A stretch of DNA of 64,000 bases from Solirubrobacteraceae bacterium (GCA_030447785.1 JAUJOF010000008.1:98582-162581); one strand, 5' to 3'; numbered from the stretch's first letter, positions 35,102 through 43,633 are shown. Notes: generated by a model not told the origin, from the sequence alone. Made by a program: numbers and translations.

Positions 35102-35526
35102 TCATCGGACCCGCACCTGCAGGTGCCGTTCGGGGCCGGTCTGGTGGTCCGATCCGGGGGCGCAGGTCTTTGCCGATTGGACGCGCACGGCGATCGTGTA
35201 GCGACCCGGCTTGCGGTAGGTGTGGGGAATCTTCAGGACGGCGCGCTGTCCCAGCCGGCGACCCTGGACGCAAAGGTGTCGGCTTGGGTAAAGCTGCGAT
35301 CACCCCAGGGGACCTGGACGTGCACGATCTTTCCGTCGTTGTCGTGGCTGACCACCTGAAGCCAGGCTTCCTTGCGGGGATGGACCGCCTCGGTGAAGCG
35401 CAAGGTTGTGATGCGGGGAGAGCGGTGACCGCGATCTGCGCTTGCGGGCACGGCGAGTACCGCGGATACCAGCAGGCCCCAGAAGGCCGGCGTGTACCGC
35501 CTGGCGATAACCCGCGTGGGCGGCAA
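35102..35526 (-). pseudogene. Small secreted protein gene, frameshifted
   Basis: Minus strand, TTG 35526 with AGGA eight bases upstream. A signal peptide (TPAFWGLLVSAVLAVPASA) is followed by a beta domain (ITTLRFTEAVHPRKEAWLQVV, KIVHVQVPWGDR). The frame ends at 35233, but the next frame continues sensibly with CVQGRRLGQRAVLKIPHTYR, PGRYTIAVRVQSAKTCAPGS and HLQVRVR to a stop at 35102. The two Cys and the fold fit one PKD-like domain, so a one-base slip near 35270 has split the gene. The 5' end overlaps the plus-strand gene that starts at 35492. Confidence 0.6.
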
Positions 35527-36385
35527 GCCGCAGATCCTGCCGGTGGCTCCGCGCCCCGTCGCCTTTGACGCGGACGTCGGTCCGGACGGCAAGGGCGACC
35601 CGGCGATCGTCTACTCGCGGTGCGAGACCGAGGCTCCCAACCGCCGCGACTGCGACATCTTCCGTTACTCGATCACCCGCAACGTCGAGTCGAAGATCAC
35701 CGGCGCCGACAGCGACAGCGCCTCGGAGTTCAATCCCACGATCTGGGGAGGACGGGTGGCCTGGGTTCGCACCTATGACGGGCGCGCCGACGCGACGCGC
35801 TACGTCTACACGCGGACGCTCACCGCGCCGCGCACGCGCCGCTCCCAGCGCCTGCCCGGCCTGCCCCGCCGGCGCTGCAGCGAGATCAGCGATCGCTGCA
35901 GCGCCACCAAGGGCGCGGTGGAGGGCCTCGAGCTCTACCGGCGCTGGGTGGCGCTCAACGTCAGCTACACCTACGAGGGGGCTCCCGGGTTCGCTCGCAA
36001 GGAGATCCGCCTGGACACGCTGGACGGTGAGGTCCTTCCGATCGCCGACCAGACGACGGGGCTGGGCGGACAGAGCTACGTCGGGCTGTCCTTCGACCAG
36101 GGGGCGCTGTACTGGGCGCGCTACTGCGCAGGCGACGAATCAGCATGCACCAAGGGCAACGCCGGCACCTTCCGTTACCGGCTTGGCACGCGCGATTACG
36201 CCCTCGCCGGCCACACCCGCAAGCTGACCGGGTTCTCCTACGTCGATGACAACCGCGTCTACGAGGTCCGCGGAGAGCGCGAGTGCGGCATCCGGGTCGG
36301 CGACCCGCCGTCCGCCGGATTCCCCGCCTGCAAGGTGGTCTACACCGATCCGCTCAACTTCGCCTCCACGAAAGCTCCGCGCTGA
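35492..36385 (+). CDS. Beta-propeller-like secreted protein missing its signal peptide
   Basis: 297 residues from GTG 35492 with AGAAGG five bases upstream. Repeated blade-like phrases occur: YRLAITRVGGKPQILPVAPR, GRVAWVRTYDG, RYVYTRTL, GLELYRRWVALNVSY and DDNRVYEVRGE, as in TolB/WD-type propellers of Solirubrobacterales-like secreted proteins. It contains several Cys (YSRCETEAPNRRDC, RRRCSEISDRCS) usual for exported proteins, yet has no signal peptide. The beginning appears to have been lost where it now abuts the gene on the other strand. Confidence 0.6.
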   Translation: MYRLAITRVGGKPQILPVAPRPVAFDADVGPDGKGDPAIVYSRCETEAPNRRDCDIFRYSITRNVESKITGADSDSASEFNPTIWGGRVAWVRTYDGRADATRYVYTRTLTAPRTRRSQRLPGLPRRRCSEISDRCSATKGAVEGLELYRRWVALNVSYTYEGAPGFARKEIRLDTLDGEVLPIADQTTGLGGQSYVGLSFDQGALYWARYCAGDESACTKGNAGTFRYRLGTRDYALAGHTRKLTGFSYVDDNRVYEVRGERECGIRVGDPPSAGFPACKVVYTDPLNFASTKAPR

Positions 36386-36754
36386 TCGACCCAGCCGCCG
36401 CCCCGGCGAGCCCAGGCTCGCCGGGGCGGTGAGTTCGCCTTCCGCGCGACCCGCTGGCGTCGAGGCCTTCCGCCGCACCGACGCCGTCGCGACCATGCTC
36501 GACGAGCCCGGTGGCTGAGTGCGTTTCACATAGCCATCGGCTTGCGGGAATGGCATGCGCGCCACGTGCTGGCGCCATCCCAAGCGCGCCGTATGACCTC
36601 AGTGCCCGCGCGACCTCGGCGGAAGCTGCTACCGGCCTGTTGACGTGCGCTGGCGTTGAGGTCGCGACTCCAGGGCATGAGTCAGGCTGTTGCTTCTTAA
36701 GCGTGACCCGGCTTTCCAGGTCGCCGGAGGGGTCAAGATAGGACGGTCCCGGGC
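36386..36754. other. Gene-free stretch before the GH88 gene
   Basis: 369 bp. It begins with the strong hairpin at 36398-36429. The rest has no open frame with coding character. AGATAGGAC about 20 bases before the GH88 ATG could act as a -10 or as a ribosome site, but no matching -35 is visible. Confidence 0.5.
36398..36429. terminator. Hairpin terminator candidate
   Basis: A perfect 14-bp stem (CCGCCCCGGCGAGC / GCTCGCCGGGGCGG) with loop CCAG begins 13 bases after the stop at 36385. There is no T-run, as is common for GC-rich actinobacterial terminators. Confidence 0.65.
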
Positions 36755-37885
36755 ATGACCAACATCCCGTCCTTGGAACATGCCGTCGCCGCGGTCCTCC
36801 AGCGCGTCGAGGCGACGGCGGCCGAGTCGGCGACAGGCTTCCCAGTCCACGCCGATCCCGCCACGGGCGACTGGGTCCGCTCCGCGGACGGCTTCTGGAC
36901 GGGGGGCTTTTGGGCCGGACTGCTCTGGCTGGCGGGCGAGGCGACTGGCGAGAGTCGTCATCGGGTCCAGGCAGTCGCCTGGGCAAATCGCTTGCGGGCG
37001 AGGGCCGACTCCGACACGGCCCTGCGCGGCTTTCTCTTCTGGTACGGGGCGGCGATCGGCGACGTGCTGGCCGGCGACGCTCGAGCACGCGAGATCGCGC
37101 TCGTCGGCGCGAGAGGGCTAGCGCGGTCTTACCACTCAGCTGCCCGTCTCATCCCGCTCGGGAACGCCTTCGGCGAGTCGACCGAAGTTGCGCAGCTTGA
37201 GACGAACATCGACGGTGTCCCCGGCGGCGCCCCGCTCCTGATGTGGGCGCATCATCGCGGCGGCGATCGCTCGCTCGAGGCGATTGCTCGCGCTCATGTC
37301 GCGCGTGCGGTGGAATTGTTCGTGCGCGCCGACGGCTCTGTGTGCCAGGCGGCTTCGATTGCTCCCGAGACCGGCGAGGTCCTGCGGCGCTACACGCAGA
37401 AGGGGCTTCACGACGGCAGCACCTGGGCGCGTGCGCAAGCTTGGGCGATGCTGGGATTCACCCAAGCCGCGCGGTCCGTCGATGAGTTCGGCGAGGCGGC
37501 GCTGCGGGTGAGCGACTGGTGGGTCGACCATCTTCCTGAGTGCGGGGTGGCCCCCTGGGACTTCGACGACTCGAGGACAACCAGGCCGGTCTTGGACACC
37601 TCGGCCACGGCGATCGCGGCGGCCGCACTACTGAAGCTCGCCGCTCTGGCCCCCGGTCGTGCCGAGCGATACCGAGCAGCGGCTCTCGCGATGACCCAGG
37701 CACTGCTCTCTCGCCATCTCACACCAGTCTCCCCCGAGGACCCGCGGCCGTGCGGGATGCTTCTGGACGGCTGCTACGACCGCCGGACTGGACGCGCGCC
37801 GCAGCATGAGCTCGTTTGGGGCGACTACTTTTTCTTCGAGGCCCTGCTCGCGCTAACCGGTCGCCTCGACCCCATCGCGCTCTGA
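36755..37885 (+). CDS. Glycoside hydrolase family 88-like (unsaturated glucuronyl hydrolase)
   Basis: 376 residues, (alpha/alpha)6 barrel. Typical GH88 segments are WTGGFWAGLLWLAGEAT, ETNIDGVPGGAPLLMWAHHRGGD (containing the Asp expected to be catalytic), YTQKGLHDGSTWARAQAWAMLGFTQAA, PWDFDDSRTTRPVLDTSATAIAAAALLKLA and a final HELVWGDYFFFEALL. The family hydrates unsaturated glucuronides left by polysaccharide lyases. No signal peptide, so cytoplasmic. No lyase is next to it. Codon use is slightly less GC-biased than in flanking genes. Confidence 0.87.
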   Translation: MTNIPSLEHAVAAVLQRVEATAAESATGFPVHADPATGDWVRSADGFWTGGFWAGLLWLAGEATGESRHRVQAVAWANRLRARADSDTALRGFLFWYGAAIGDVLAGDARAREIALVGARGLARSYHSAARLIPLGNAFGESTEVAQLETNIDGVPGGAPLLMWAHHRGGDRSLEAIARAHVARAVELFVRADGSVCQAASIAPETGEVLRRYTQKGLHDGSTWARAQAWAMLGFTQAARSVDEFGEAALRVSDWWVDHLPECGVAPWDFDDSRTTRPVLDTSATAIAAAALLKLAALAPGRAERYRAAALAMTQALLSRHLTPVSPEDPRPCGMLLDGCYDRRTGRAPQHELVWGDYFFFEALLALTGRLDPIAL

Positions 37886-38214
37886 ACCGCCCGTCAGCAG
37901 GGGAGGCGTGGCCACCGCTGTCACCCTCTGTGTACGGCAGGCCGACGAGGTCGACGTTCGCCCCCATAGTCCGGTCGTTAGGAGACGCTGAAAAGTCGGG
38001 TTCGCCTGGATCGCCGCCCACACCCACCGTGGTGCTCACCACCACGATCGCGTGCCGCGGGGTCACCGTGACCACCACGTACCTCGGCGCTGGCACGGCG
38101 CCACGCTGGTCGGCGAGCTCCAGCCGCCTGTCCCACGGCGTAGCATCGACCACCGTTGGAGCAGCGCGCTGCGCTGCCGGTTACCCACGCGCGGGGTGCG
38201 GCCAGGCCGCACCG
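37886..38214. other. Gene-free stretch, possible remnant
   Basis: 329 bp between the GH88 gene and a GNAT gene. A minus-strand reading frame (37719-38153) contains a segment RYVVVTVTPRHAIVVVSTTVG that looks protein-like, but most of the frame lies over GH88 and is not coding in character. I see no complete gene. Confidence 0.4.
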
Positions 38215-38772
38215 TCAGGCTGGCTGCGGGGGGTCGGTGAGGTCCATGGTCATGTTCTGGCCGATCAGGTCGTGGCCGAAGCTGTGGTGGGCCTGCTCGT
38301 CGGTCAGCTCAACGCCGGCCGCGTCGTAGTTGCGGCGAGCCGAGGCGAGCGGGTCGTTGGTCCACAGCGTGCGGCGGTGGTAGCCGGCCTGACGGGCGAA
38401 GCGCACGCACTCGTCGACCAGGCGGGCGCCGACGCCGAGCCCTCGGGCGCTGGGCTCGACGAGCAGGATGCGCAGCTGCGCTGTCTGGTCGTCTTTGGCC
38501 ATGCAGAAAACGCACCCGATCGGCGCGCCGTCGAGCTCGGCGATCCACGCCTGTTCGCGCTGGGGATCGTGGTTGTCGGCGTAGTCGGCGACGATGCGGG
38601 CCACCAGCGCCTCGAAGGTGGCGTGCCAGCCGTACTCGTGCGCGTACAGCACCCCATGGCGGTAGACGACCCAGCCAAGATCGCCGGGGCGGCCCAGCGG
38701 GCGGATCGCGCAGCGAGCCGGCGACGCGGCGCGTGCGGCGGGCAAGTCCTGAGGCTGGGCGTCGTCGGTCAT
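38215..38772 (-). CDS. GNAT acetyltransferase, MarR-GNAT-type domain without the MarR half
   Basis: 185 residues from ATG 38772. The text IRPLGRPGDLGWVVYRHGVLYAHEYGW, CVFCMAKDDQTAQLRILLVEPSARGLGVGARLVDECVRFARQAGY and SFGHDLIGQNMTMDL matches the acetyltransferase half of MarR-GNAT fusion proteins. The acetyl-CoA pyrophosphate loop is ARGLGVGARL (R/QxxGxG/A). No MarR domain precedes it. Substrate unknown. A short hypothetical gene lies immediately upstream. Confidence 0.82.
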   Translation of the reverse strand: MTDDAQPQDLPAARAASPARCAIRPLGRPGDLGWVVYRHGVLYAHEYGWHATFEALVARIVADYADNHDPQREQAWIAELDGAPIGCVFCMAKDDQTAQLRILLVEPSARGLGVGARLVDECVRFARQAGYHRRTLWTNDPLASARRNYDAAGVELTDEQAHHSFGHDLIGQNMTMDLTDPPQPA

Positions 38773-38778
38773 CAACGC

Positions 38779-39072
38779 TCACGTCGCCGGGGACGCCGCC
38801 ACTGGCGGCGGTGCTTCAGCACGCTGCCGCGGTCGCGAGGTGACCGGTCGCTGGCATTGGCGGCGTGGGGTCTTCGAGGCGGCGTTGAGCGCGCGGGCGT
38901 GCAGCTCGAGCAGTTCCAGGAGGTGCGCCGTGGGAAAGAAGGGGTCGGCGATCGTGCGGGCCCGCTGTAGCGAGCAGGCCGCGCGCGGGAGGCCGCGCAC
39001 TTCGGCCAGCAGCGCGGGAAGCGGCAACGGTTGGGCGCAGTCGCGTTGGGCCAGCCGCTCGAGGGCCTGCAT
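38779..39072 (-). CDS. Hypothetical small protein, doubtful
   Basis: 97 codons from ATG 39072, MQALERLAQRDCAQPLPLPALL, with helical LLELLELHARALNAASK and a basic tail. It lies between two GNAT genes on the same strand and ends six bases before the downstream ATG, which supports translation. No family is recognised and composition is only weakly protein-like. It may be a remnant. Confidence 0.4.
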   Translation of the reverse strand: MQALERLAQRDCAQPLPLPALLAEVRGLPRAACSLQRARTIADPFFPTAHLLELLELHARALNAASKTPRRQCQRPVTSRPRQRAEAPPPVAASPAT

Positions 39073-39111
39073 CCGCAGGTTCGGCTAGGCGCAGCGTCAC
39101 GTTCGCCGCCG

Positions 39112-39591
39112 TCATGACCCGTCCAGGCGTCGCTCGCCCCACCAGCTCGCGTAGGGATTGTCGTTGTAGGCGGGCACCTGCTCGTAGCCCGCAGAGGCAT
39201 AGAGAGCGCGGGCATGAGGCTGGCGCGCGCCGGTGTCCAGACGCGCGACCCGGTAGCCCAGCCCACGGGCGGCGTCCTCGAGCTTGGCCAGCAGCCGCCG
39301 GGCCACCCCGCGGCCACGCATCGGCGGGGCGACGTACATCCGCTTGATCTCGGCCACCTCCGCCTCCAGCCGCTTGACGCCCCCGCAGGCCACGGGGCGT
39401 CCGTCGACGAAGCCCAACAGGAAAGCGCCGCTCGGCCGATCGAAGTCGCGCGGCGTGGCGCTCGGCGAGCGGGCCACGAACCCAGCTCCGTACAGGTTCT
39501 CGATCTCCGCGACGAACGCCGAGACCAGCTGGGCGCCGACACCAACATCAGGCCGGCCGGGACGGAAGAGCACCTCGGACCCCACGTGCAC
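39112..39591 (-). CDS. GNAT acetyltransferase
   Basis: 159 residues. The GNAT core is visible as PVACGGVKRLEAEVAEIKRMYVAPPMRGRGVARRLLAKLEDAARGLGYRVARLDTG followed by ARALYASAGYEQVPAYN. The acetyl-CoA loop is MRGRGVARRL. This is the common small-molecule GNAT type (RimI/YjgM-like); substrate unknown. It is divergent from the LysR-type gene, which starts at 39662. Confidence 0.82.
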   Translation of the reverse strand: MHVGSEVLFRPGRPDVGVGAQLVSAFVAEIENLYGAGFVARSPSATPRDFDRPSGAFLLGFVDGRPVACGGVKRLEAEVAEIKRMYVAPPMRGRGVARRLLAKLEDAARGLGYRVARLDTGARQPHARALYASAGYEQVPAYNDNPYASWWGERRLDGS

Positions 39592-39661
39592 GGACCTCAG
39601 AGTGACCCAACTCGTCGATCGTTGCCAGAGGTCTTCGCGACTGACACCATCGCGAAGGCCG

Positions 39662-40559
39662 ATGGATCTTCGCCAGCTGCGCTACCTCATCGCCGTCGCA
39701 CATCACGGCGGCTTCACCCGTGCCGCCCTCGAGCTGCACGTCGCCCAGTCGGCGCTGTCCGAACAGGTTCGAGGCCTCGAGCGCGAGCTCGGTGAGCAGC
39801 TGCTCGTCCGCGACCGCCGGGGCGTGCATCCCACCCCGCCGGGCGAAACCGTGCTCGCGCGCGCCCAGCGGATCATGGCCGAGGTCGACGCGCTCGCCGA
39901 TGAGATGGCCAGCGCGCGCGGCCGCACCCGCGGGACCCTGCGCCTGGGGACGCTGCCACCGCTCGCGCCCCTTGACGTGCCCGCCCTGCTCGAAGCCTTC
40001 CACGACCGCTACCCCGAGGTGGAGCTGCGCCTGTGGGAAGGCACTGCATCGGAGACCATCCAGCGACTGCGTGGCGACGACCTGGACGCAGCCTTCATGG
40101 CCGTAGACGTCGCACAGCTGCCCGCCTCGCTGGCCGGTCTGCCCGCCGGGCGCGATGAGCTGGTTCTCGCCTGCGCACCCGACCACCCGCTGGCCACGAT
40201 GGACGACGTCGACCTGGGTCTGCTGGCCGACGAGCCGCTGGTGACCTCGCCCCCTGGCTCGTCCCTGCGCGCCGTCGCCGCCGATGCCCTCCAAGCCGCC
40301 GGCGTCACGCCTCACGCCGCCTTCGAAAGCAACCACCTGGGCACCATCCGTGCGCTCATCGCCCGCGGCCTGGGCGTTGGGCTGCTGCCACGCACGCTGA
40401 CCGCCGACCCCGGCCCAACAGTTGTCGCCCGCCCCCTGCACGGCCCAGCTCGCGCGTTTTCCCGTCACGCTGAGCTGGCGAGCGGCCCGCCACCTCCCGC
40501 CCGCGACCGCCCGCTTCCTCGACTTCGCCGGCCAGACCTTGCCAAGCGAAGGCAGGTAG
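39662..40559 (+). pseudogene. LysR-family regulator with C-terminal frameshift
   Basis: ATG 39662 begins MDLRQLRYLIAVAHHGGFTRAA, the LysR helix-turn-helix (AALELHVAQSALSEQVRGLE), and continues through the substrate-binding domain (LRLGTLPPLAPLDVPALLEAF, ALIARGLGVGLLPRTL). At the T-run 40457-40460 the frame goes wrong. With one T fewer the sequence continues FPVTLSWRAARHLPPATARFLDFAGQTL to a stop at 40557-40559, the expected end. The DNA-binding part is intact, so the truncated protein may still bind DNA. Divergent GNAT at 39591 is a likely target. Confidence 0.85.
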
Positions 40560-40848
40560 GCCCTTCCCCCACGACACCGTCTCCTCGCAAGACGATCGCT
40601 CAGTGGGATCGTCGCTCGGGCGTGACAGATCGAGGAGGTGGCCTCGTGGGGTCGTCATGGGCCAGGGGTGCTGCGTCTCCCCTCCGGGCGACTGGTGCGC
40701 GGACGTGCCGGGATAGCGATGCTGAGCGGGGCAGCCCGCGCGTCGTAGCAGTCCACAGGCAACCACCAGTCCGGGCAGCGCACCCAGCGCGACTCCCACG
40801 CCACCGCAGGTGGCGCCCTGCGCAGCAGAGACAGCCCGAGCTGGGGCG

Positions 40849-41386
40849 GAAGCCCTCGTTCCCGGCATCCCAGGCGCCAAGCGACTACGACATGGCCAGC
40901 TGCTGACGATCGATGTCGCGGCAGAGCTTGATGGCTTCCATGCCGACTCGGCAACCACGATGATCGTCGGGCAGGTGCCCGGCGCGTCGCAACGGTTGCT
41001 GGCCGCCGGGCGTGCTGCGCTTCGAGTGGGGATCCGCGCCGCCCAGCCTGGCGCCACGCTGCGCGAGGTGGGAGCAGCGATCGAGCGCGTCACCAACGCG
41101 CGGGTTTCAGGTCGCCCGGCAGCTCACCGGGCACGGCATCGGCCTGGCCATGCACGAGCCGCCCACGGTGTTCAACTGGCCGGCGCCAGACCGCACGGCA
41201 CAGCGCGAGCTGACCGAGGGTCTTGTCTTCACCATCGAGCCGATGATCATGGCCGGATCTCCCAGCCTGTTCACACAGCGCGACGGCTGGACGGTCAGTG
41301 ACCGCAACGGCGCCCTGTCCACGCACGAAGAACACACCGTGATGGTCTGCCCTGACGGTCCGTTCGTGCTGACGGCACCCGCCTGA
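40849..41386 (+). pseudogene. Methionine aminopeptidase-like (M24) gene, truncated and frameshifted
   Basis: The first readable homology is VPGIPGAKRLRHGQLLTIDVAAELDGFHADSA, with the metal-binding Asp of the pita-bread fold. The frame slips near 41095-41102 and then reads GFQVARQLTGHGIGLAMHEPP (second His), TEGLVFTIEPMIM (Glu) and HEEHTVMV (last Glu region), ending at 41386. The N-terminal third of a normal type I aminopeptidase is missing. The gene is unlikely to make active enzyme. Confidence 0.8.
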
Positions 41387-41585
41387 ACTCGTGTCTCCGG
41401 CAAGCCGATCCCTCACCACGACGCACGCGGGTGCCATTCGGCTTGACAGTCGGCGACGGCGCCCGCGGTGGTTGAGGCGCGGTCACGAAGCTCGCACGGT
41501 CGGACGTGGCCGAGGGGTACGACTCATGCCCGGACGATGTACCGTCGCTGACGCTGTCCGAGCGCGTGCGCGACAGGAGACGTCG

Positions 41586-41861
41586 ATGGACGAGGATCTC
41601 AAGAACATGAGCCGGGACGCCCTAATCGCTGAAGCGAAGCGTCTGCGCGCCGGCGTTCGAGCGCATCGAGACAGCTCGGGGCACGATCTGTGCTGGCACC
41701 ATCCGCAGCTCTGGGACCTGCTGCCCGAACGGACCCATCCCGATGTGGCCGTTCCGCCCTGGCCCAAGTTCCTTCGCGGATGTCTCGCCTATCGTGAGGC
41801 GCTGGACCGCGAGCTCTCGGGTGCACCGGTCGCCGATGTGGACCACGACGCCAGCGAGTAG
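41586..41861 (+). CDS. Small conserved hypothetical protein
   Basis: 91 residues from ATG 41586, with GGAG about seven bases upstream. The sequence DLKNMSRDALIAEAKRLRAGVRAHRDSSGHDLCWHHPQLWDLLPE ... PPWPKFLRGCLAYREALDREL is a compact helical protein with a conserved-looking HDLCWHHP motif that could bind metal. I believe similar small proteins are widespread in bacteria but know no function. It stands alone in a gene-poor stretch. Confidence 0.72.
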   Translation: MDEDLKNMSRDALIAEAKRLRAGVRAHRDSSGHDLCWHHPQLWDLLPERTHPDVAVPPWPKFLRGCLAYREALDRELSGAPVADVDHDASE

Positions 41862-42177
41862 GAGGTCCCCGTAAGGCGAAACCCACTGGACAGGACGCCG
41901 GCGCCGACCGCCTCGAGCGTCGGGCCGCGTGGCGTCACGTAAAACCCACCCGGTGAAACGCCCGCTGAACGTCCGGCATACCGGGCCCTCGAGCGCGCCC
42001 GAGACACAACCTCCGCTGCTTGCCTAACGACGGGAAAGTGGGGCGAGCGCCGGTGCGAAGAGGCGCTGCCCGGTCGACTGGGCATCGAGCTGGCGGCCCA
42101 CTCAGAACGGTGCGGCCGAGGGTCCGTACCCTGTCATATGGTTCTGTTCCTGGTGACGTTGCTCGCCTCGTCGGCCA
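41862..42177. other. Gene-free stretch
   Basis: 316 bp without a convincing reading frame on either strand. It separates the small plus-strand gene from the minus-strand sigma-factor block. I see no repeat, tRNA or clear terminator in it. Confidence 0.5.
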
Positions 42178-42306
42178 TCATGTAGGCGGGCAGCTTCGTG
42201 CCTCGGCCTCCCCTCGCGCCTCGGCCTCCTGCTCGGCGTGCTCCGCGCGCTCGTCCTCGACGACGAAGCTGTCGTCGTCCTTGACCTTGACTCGGCGCGG
42301 CCTAGC
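42178..42306 (-). pseudogene. Remnant of a small acidic protein gene
   Basis: A 42-codon minus-strand frame reads RRVKVKDDDSFVVEDERAEHAEQEAEARGEAE and then a stop at 42178. The composition is strikingly protein-like, but there is no start codon; the codon at the expected beginning is GCT, directly after a stop. It lies 12 bases after the anti-sigma gene and may once have been the fourth gene of that operon. Confidence 0.4.
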
Positions 42307-42318
42307 TCAACCTCGGCA

Positions 42319-42591
42319 TCATCGGGGACCGTCAGGGGGACGCGCCGACGTCCCGGCGACGAGGTCGCGCAGGCTCTCGTGGTCTTCATGACACGCTGGG
42401 CAGCCTTCGAGGTGCGCGCGCATGCCCGGCAGCTGCGCGTCGGCGTCGGCGCCGGTGAGCTCCAGGTCGACATACTGGTCGAGCAGTTCGAAGCACCGCT
42501 CGCAGGTGACCTCGGGCCCGACGGGGCCGAGGACGCGAGTCACCACCTCCGTCAGCTTGGGCTCGGGCTCGTGCGGGTGGCGTGCGCTCAT
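42319..42591 (-). CDS. Zinc-type anti-sigma factor (zf-HC2/ZAS)
   Basis: 90 residues from ATG 42591, with GAGG eight bases upstream. The motif MRAHLEGCPACHEDHESL supplies the H-x3-C-x2-C signature of ZAS anti-sigma factors, preceded by VTCERCFELLDQYVDLEL with a further CxxC. There is no membrane segment, so it is soluble, like the redox-responsive RsrA. It starts one base after the stop of the sigma-factor gene, the standard pairing. It should hold the sigma factor inactive until the cysteines are oxidised; that role is inferred from the family. Confidence 0.82.
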   Translation of the reverse strand: MSARHPHEPEPKLTEVVTRVLGPVGPEVTCERCFELLDQYVDLELTGADADAQLPGMRAHLEGCPACHEDHESLRDLVAGTSARPPDGPR

Positions 42592-42592
42592 A

Positions 42593-43300
42593 TCACTGAC
42601 CTCCCTCTTGGCCGCGCTGATGTCCAATCGAAAAACCGCGGTCCGCTAGGTCGCAGCGAAGCTTTCGGCGGGCGTCGTGCAGCGTCTTGTACAGCGCGCC
42701 GCGGGTCGTGCCGAGCCGCTCGGCGAGGACGTCGACCGGCACGCCGTTGATCGCCAGCGCGACGAGCACGTTGCGCTGGTGAGCGGTCAGGCGATCGGCG
42801 ATCGCCTGCCGCAGCGCGTCGACCAGCTCGCCGCCTTCGACCGCGGCTTGGGGCGTCAGTGCTTGGTCGGCAAGGAGGTCCCACGCGTCGGGCTCGAGCG
42901 GGACCTCGCGGTCGCGCCAAGCACGGCGGCGGACCTTGACGGCGGCCTCGAGCAACGCGAACTTGTACACCCACGTGGTGAACCGGCTCTCGCCGCGGTA
43001 CTGCCAGAGCTTCGCGAGCACGGCCATGAGCGCGTCGTCGGCTGCCTGCATCGCGAGGTCGTCGAGCTCTTCGCCGCGAACTTGACTGAGCGCCGAACGG
43101 CGTCGCACGATCTCGAAGCGCGCCGCGCGCAGCAGCATCGCGTGCAAATGGGCGATCGCCTCGTCGCGCTGCGCGCCGTCGCCGTCAAGTGCGGCCAGCC
43201 AAGCGATCGAATCGGCGTCCAGGCCGTGCCGCGGCGCGACCGGCGCCTCGCGTTCGGTGGGAGGCATCGCCGGCACCGTACCGGCCGCGCTCGGGGTCAT
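42593..43300 (-). CDS. ECF RNA polymerase sigma factor
   Basis: 235 residues from ATG 43300, which overlaps the stop of the 73-residue gene (ATGA). Region 2 is LDDLAMQAADDALMAVLAKLWQYRGESRFTTWVYKFALLEAAVKVRRR; region 4 is LTAHQRNVLVALAINGVPVDVLAERLGTTRGALYKTLHDARRKLR. There is a long linker and a 40-residue N-terminal extension. It is the middle gene of a three-gene operon with a CPPC small protein and a ZAS anti-sigma. The operon is preceded by the motif also found at three other units nearby, so it probably activates itself and them. Confidence 0.87.
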   Translation of the reverse strand: MTPSAAGTVPAMPPTEREAPVAPRHGLDADSIAWLAALDGDGAQRDEAIAHLHAMLLRAARFEIVRRRSALSQVRGEELDDLAMQAADDALMAVLAKLWQYRGESRFTTWVYKFALLEAAVKVRRRAWRDREVPLEPDAWDLLADQALTPQAAVEGGELVDALRQAIADRLTAHQRNVLVALAINGVPVDVLAERLGTTRGALYKTLHDARRKLRCDLADRGFSIGHQRGQEGGQ

Positions 43301-43518
43301 GCGGTGGACTCCCAGTCGGGGTCGAGCGGTGCGAGGATCCGGCCCGCGAGGCACGGCGGGCAACCGCCGTCGACGAGCTCGAGGAGCGCATGCAGGTCAA
43401 AGCGCCGGTCGGTGGCAAGCCGAGCGGCGAACGGGGCGTCGAAGCCAGCCGCGACCAGCGTTCCCTGACGCCAGCTGACGACCTCCGTGCGCTGGATGTC
43501 CTGGATGTCGCGGCCCAT
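43297..43518 (-). CDS. Small protein with CPPC motif, first gene of the sigma-factor operon
   Basis: 73 residues from ATG 43518: VSWRQGTLVAAGFDAPFAARLATDRRFDLHALLELVDGGCPPCLAGRILAPLD. The end CPPC is a possible redox or metal site. The protein is small, soluble and ends in an ATGA overlap with the sigma gene. The ATG lies only four bases after the shared promoter-like motif, so the mRNA would be near-leaderless. No named family known to me; association with the sigma and anti-sigma genes suggests a sensor or co-regulator. Confidence 0.72.
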   Translation of the reverse strand: MGRDIQDIQRTEVVSWRQGTLVAAGFDAPFAARLATDRRFDLHALLELVDGGCPPCLAGRILAPLDPDWESTA

Positions 43519-43522
43519 GTCT

Positions 43523-43552
43523 GGTTCGCGTCGGCGCCCGTGTCGTTCTTAC
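43523..43552 (-). promoter_or_regulatory. Shared ECF-type promoter motif, site 1 (sigma operon)
   Basis: Minus strand: GTAAGAAC, ten bases, CCGACGCGAACC, then four bases to the ATG of the CPPC gene. The same layout occurs at 45347, 47989 and 50197. Presence in front of the sigma operon itself suggests autoregulation. Confidence 0.8.
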
Positions 43553-43633
43553 GCCGGGTCGGCTATGAGCCTCCGGAGGCGAAGGCGCCGAGGTCCGCTC
43601 GGTGCGCCGGCGCCAGACCTTCGCCTGTTAGCG

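Noticed and set aside
37719-38153. 144-codon minus-strand frame over the GH88 3' end
   Set aside because: Half lies antisense to GH88; only a short middle part looks protein-like. No start signal.
40600-40840. Minus-strand frame with a hydrophobic segment (GGVGVALGALPGLVVACGLL)
   Set aside because: The surrounding residues are not protein-like and the frame continues over LysR and M24 sequence; probably chance or remnant.
36755-41861. Genomic island with attachment sites
   Set aside because: The region is gene-poor and damaged, but there is no integrase, tRNA or flanking direct repeat to support an integrated element.
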